This document shows positions 62,907 to 64,000 of a stretch of 64,000 nucleotides of DNA, in pieces; the first letter of the stretch is position 1, and every line of letters starts with the position of its first letter. The stretch spans positions 58,316 to 122,315 of the forward strand of contig CAXTVQ010000004.1 in assembly GCA_964247705.1 (NCBI GenBank), read 5' to 3'. Both the position numbers and the translations under genes were made by a program. Origin of the DNA: LMUY01 sp964247705. Lineage in GTDB: Bacteria > Pseudomonadota > Alphaproteobacteria > Acetobacterales > Acetobacteraceae. The notes beneath the pieces were generated by a model. That model was not told the origin of the DNA, searched no databases, and saw only the letters and a program-made list of their open reading frames with translations.

Positions 62907-64000
62907 ATGGATCAAGTCTCCTCCGTCGGGCACGTCGTGGCCCCTGACGAGCCCGTCGCTCCCGACAGCCCGGACCGCTTCATCAACCGCGAGCTGTCGT
63001 GGCTCGACTTCAACCAGCGAGTCGTGGAGGAAGCGCAGAACCCGCGCCACCCGCTGCTGGAGCGGCTACGGTTTGTGTCCATCAGCGCGTCCAACCTGGA
63101 CGAATTCTACTCCGTCCGCGTCGCCGGCCTGATCGGGCAGGCGAAGGCGGGCGTGGGATCGCTTTCCGCCGACGGACGCACCCCGGCGCAGCAACTGGCC
63201 GAGATCCAAATCCGTGCCGCCGCCCTGATGGCCCTGCAGCAGACCGTGTGGGTCGCGCTGCGCCACCTGCTCGAGGAGGCCGGGATCCAGGTCTGCGACC
63301 CGGCCGCGTTGCCCAAAGCCGATCAGGCCTGGCTGTCTGCCTGGTTCATGGACCGGGTCTTCCCCGTGCTGACGCCGCTCGCCATCGACCCGGCGCATCC
63401 GTTCCCGTTCATCCCGAACATGGGCCTGGTCATGGTGCTCAAGCTGCACCGGGACGAGGACAACACGGCCATGAACGGGCTGATCCCGATGCCGACCCAG
63501 GTGGACCGGTTCATCCGCCTCCCCGCGGGCGCCGCACCGGGTGCGCCAATCCGGTTCGTGCTGCTCGAGGAGTTGGTGTCGCTCAACCTGCAAACCCTGT
63601 TCCCGGGTTTCCGCGTGGTGGGGCAGGGCATGTTCCGCCTGATCCGCGACACTGGCGTCGAGTTCGAGGAGGAAGCGGAAGACCTCGTCCGTTCGTACGA
63701 AACCGCGCTGAAGCGCCGCCGCCGGGGGGTGCCGATCCATCTCTCGGTGGACTCTGCCATGCCGCCCGATTTGCTGGCACTGGTGGTGGACGAACTTGGC
63801 GTGAACGAGGACGGCATCCCCGGCAACGAGGTCCTGGTGCAGACCGGCATCCCGGGCCCGGTGGACCTGCGGCAGTTGATCGTGGACGACCGGCCGGATC
63901 TGCTGTTCTCCCCCTACACGCCGCGCTTCCCCGAGCGCATCCGCGATTTCGCGGGCGACTGCTTCGCCGCCATCCGCGCCAAGGACATCATCGTCCACCA
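62907..64000 (+). CDS. ppk: Polyphosphate kinase 1, 5' part
   Basis: About 364 codons are present; the gene runs off the window. The start is recognisable from FINRELSWLDFNQRV and SASNLDEFYSVRVAGL, the N-terminal domain and the polyP-tunnel residues. The middle domain, with VLTPLAIDPAHPFPFIPN, is also complete. The catalytic histidines lie beyond the end. It makes polyphosphate from ATP. Its presence close to the Pit transporter region (5.2 kb) is not a direct operon link. Confidence 0.93.
   Translation, partial: MDQVSSVGHVVAPDEPVAPDSPDRFINRELSWLDFNQRVVEEAQNPRHPLLERLRFVSISASNLDEFYSVRVAGLIGQAKAGVGSLSADGRTPAQQLAEIQIRAAALMALQQTVWVALRHLLEEAGIQVCDPAALPKADQAWLSAWFMDRVFPVLTPLAIDPAHPFPFIPNMGLVMVLKLHRDEDNTAMNGLIPMPTQVDRFIRLPAGAAPGAPIRFVLLEELVSLNLQTLFPGFRVVGQGMFRLIRDTGVEFEEEAEDLVRSYETALKRRRRGVPIHLSVDSAMPPDLLALVVDELGVNEDGIPGNEVLVQTGIPGPVDLRQLIVDDRPDLLFSPYTPRFPERIRDFAGDCFAAIRAKDIIVH

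Overview
The window is GC-rich bacterial DNA (roughly two thirds G+C) with dense genes, many 4-bp start/stop overlaps and no rRNA, tRNA, CRISPR array, insertion sequence or phage gene that I could see. The gene content points to an alphaproteobacterium, most likely Rhodospirillales/Acetobacteraceae. The signs are the ispH-thrB-rnhA neighbourhood, a beta-helix protein ending in a Hint_2 domain, an HpnL-like membrane protein and several Tat-type signals. The family-level placement is inference.

Region 1 (1-6.6 kb) is catabolic and transport: a cut-off beta-hydroxyacid dehydrogenase, a serine beta-lactamase-like hydrolase, a GMC flavoprotein, an M20 amidohydrolase, a small unknown protein and a Pit phosphate transporter. 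Region 2 (6.9-16 kb) holds a large GT2-GT4 glycosyltransferase, then rnhA-thrB-ispH, a lipoprotein, and dppA-dppB without the rest of a dipeptide transporter. Region 3 (15.6-23.2 kb) has gmd-rmd (GDP-D-rhamnose supply) running into an HpnL-like flippase, a PanE-like reductase, a lipoprotein, and a 989-residue protein with two GT2 domains. Region 4 (23.2-32.2 kb) holds a Ni/Co permease, an MFS pump, the Hint-domain protein, an amidase, a cupin-like exported protein and AnmK.

Region 5 (32.1-51.4 kb) is the centrepiece: what looks like a complete Wzx/Wzy-type exopolysaccharide locus. One minus-strand operon (37.1 down to 32.1 kb) encodes an acyltransferase, a polymerase/ligase, a GT2 and a flippase. 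A plus-strand group (37.9-40.9 kb) encodes a sugar epimerase, a methyltransferase and a GT4. A second, eight-gene minus-strand operon (50.0 down to 40.9 kb) has a gene overlap at every junction. It encodes the initiating phosphoglycosyltransferase, a GH10 glycosidase, an AlgD-like GDP-mannose dehydrogenase, Wza, a BY-kinase-like protein whose P-loop lacks its lysine, a Wzz/GumC protein, a heparinase II/III-type lyase and a GT4. A divergent epimerase follows. The likely logic is that GDP-mannose is turned into GDP-mannuronate (AlgD) and GDP-D-rhamnose (Gmd/Rmd), built into a uronate-containing repeat unit, flipped, polymerised and exported, with a hydrolase and a lyase made alongside.

Region 6 (51.4-64 kb) is periplasmic and nitrogen metabolism: a Tat-exported flavin amine oxidase coupled to a c-type cytochrome, a LivK-type binding protein, a cupin, an SDR, two very small hydrophobic ORFs, an amidohydrolase plus M24 peptidase pair, a divergent polyamine-type ABC transporter (permease-ATPase-binding protein-permease), and the start of polyphosphate kinase. 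Three very short membrane-protein candidates (37125-37301, 56064-56234, 55983-56051) are proposed from start, ribosome-site and hydrophobicity evidence alone.
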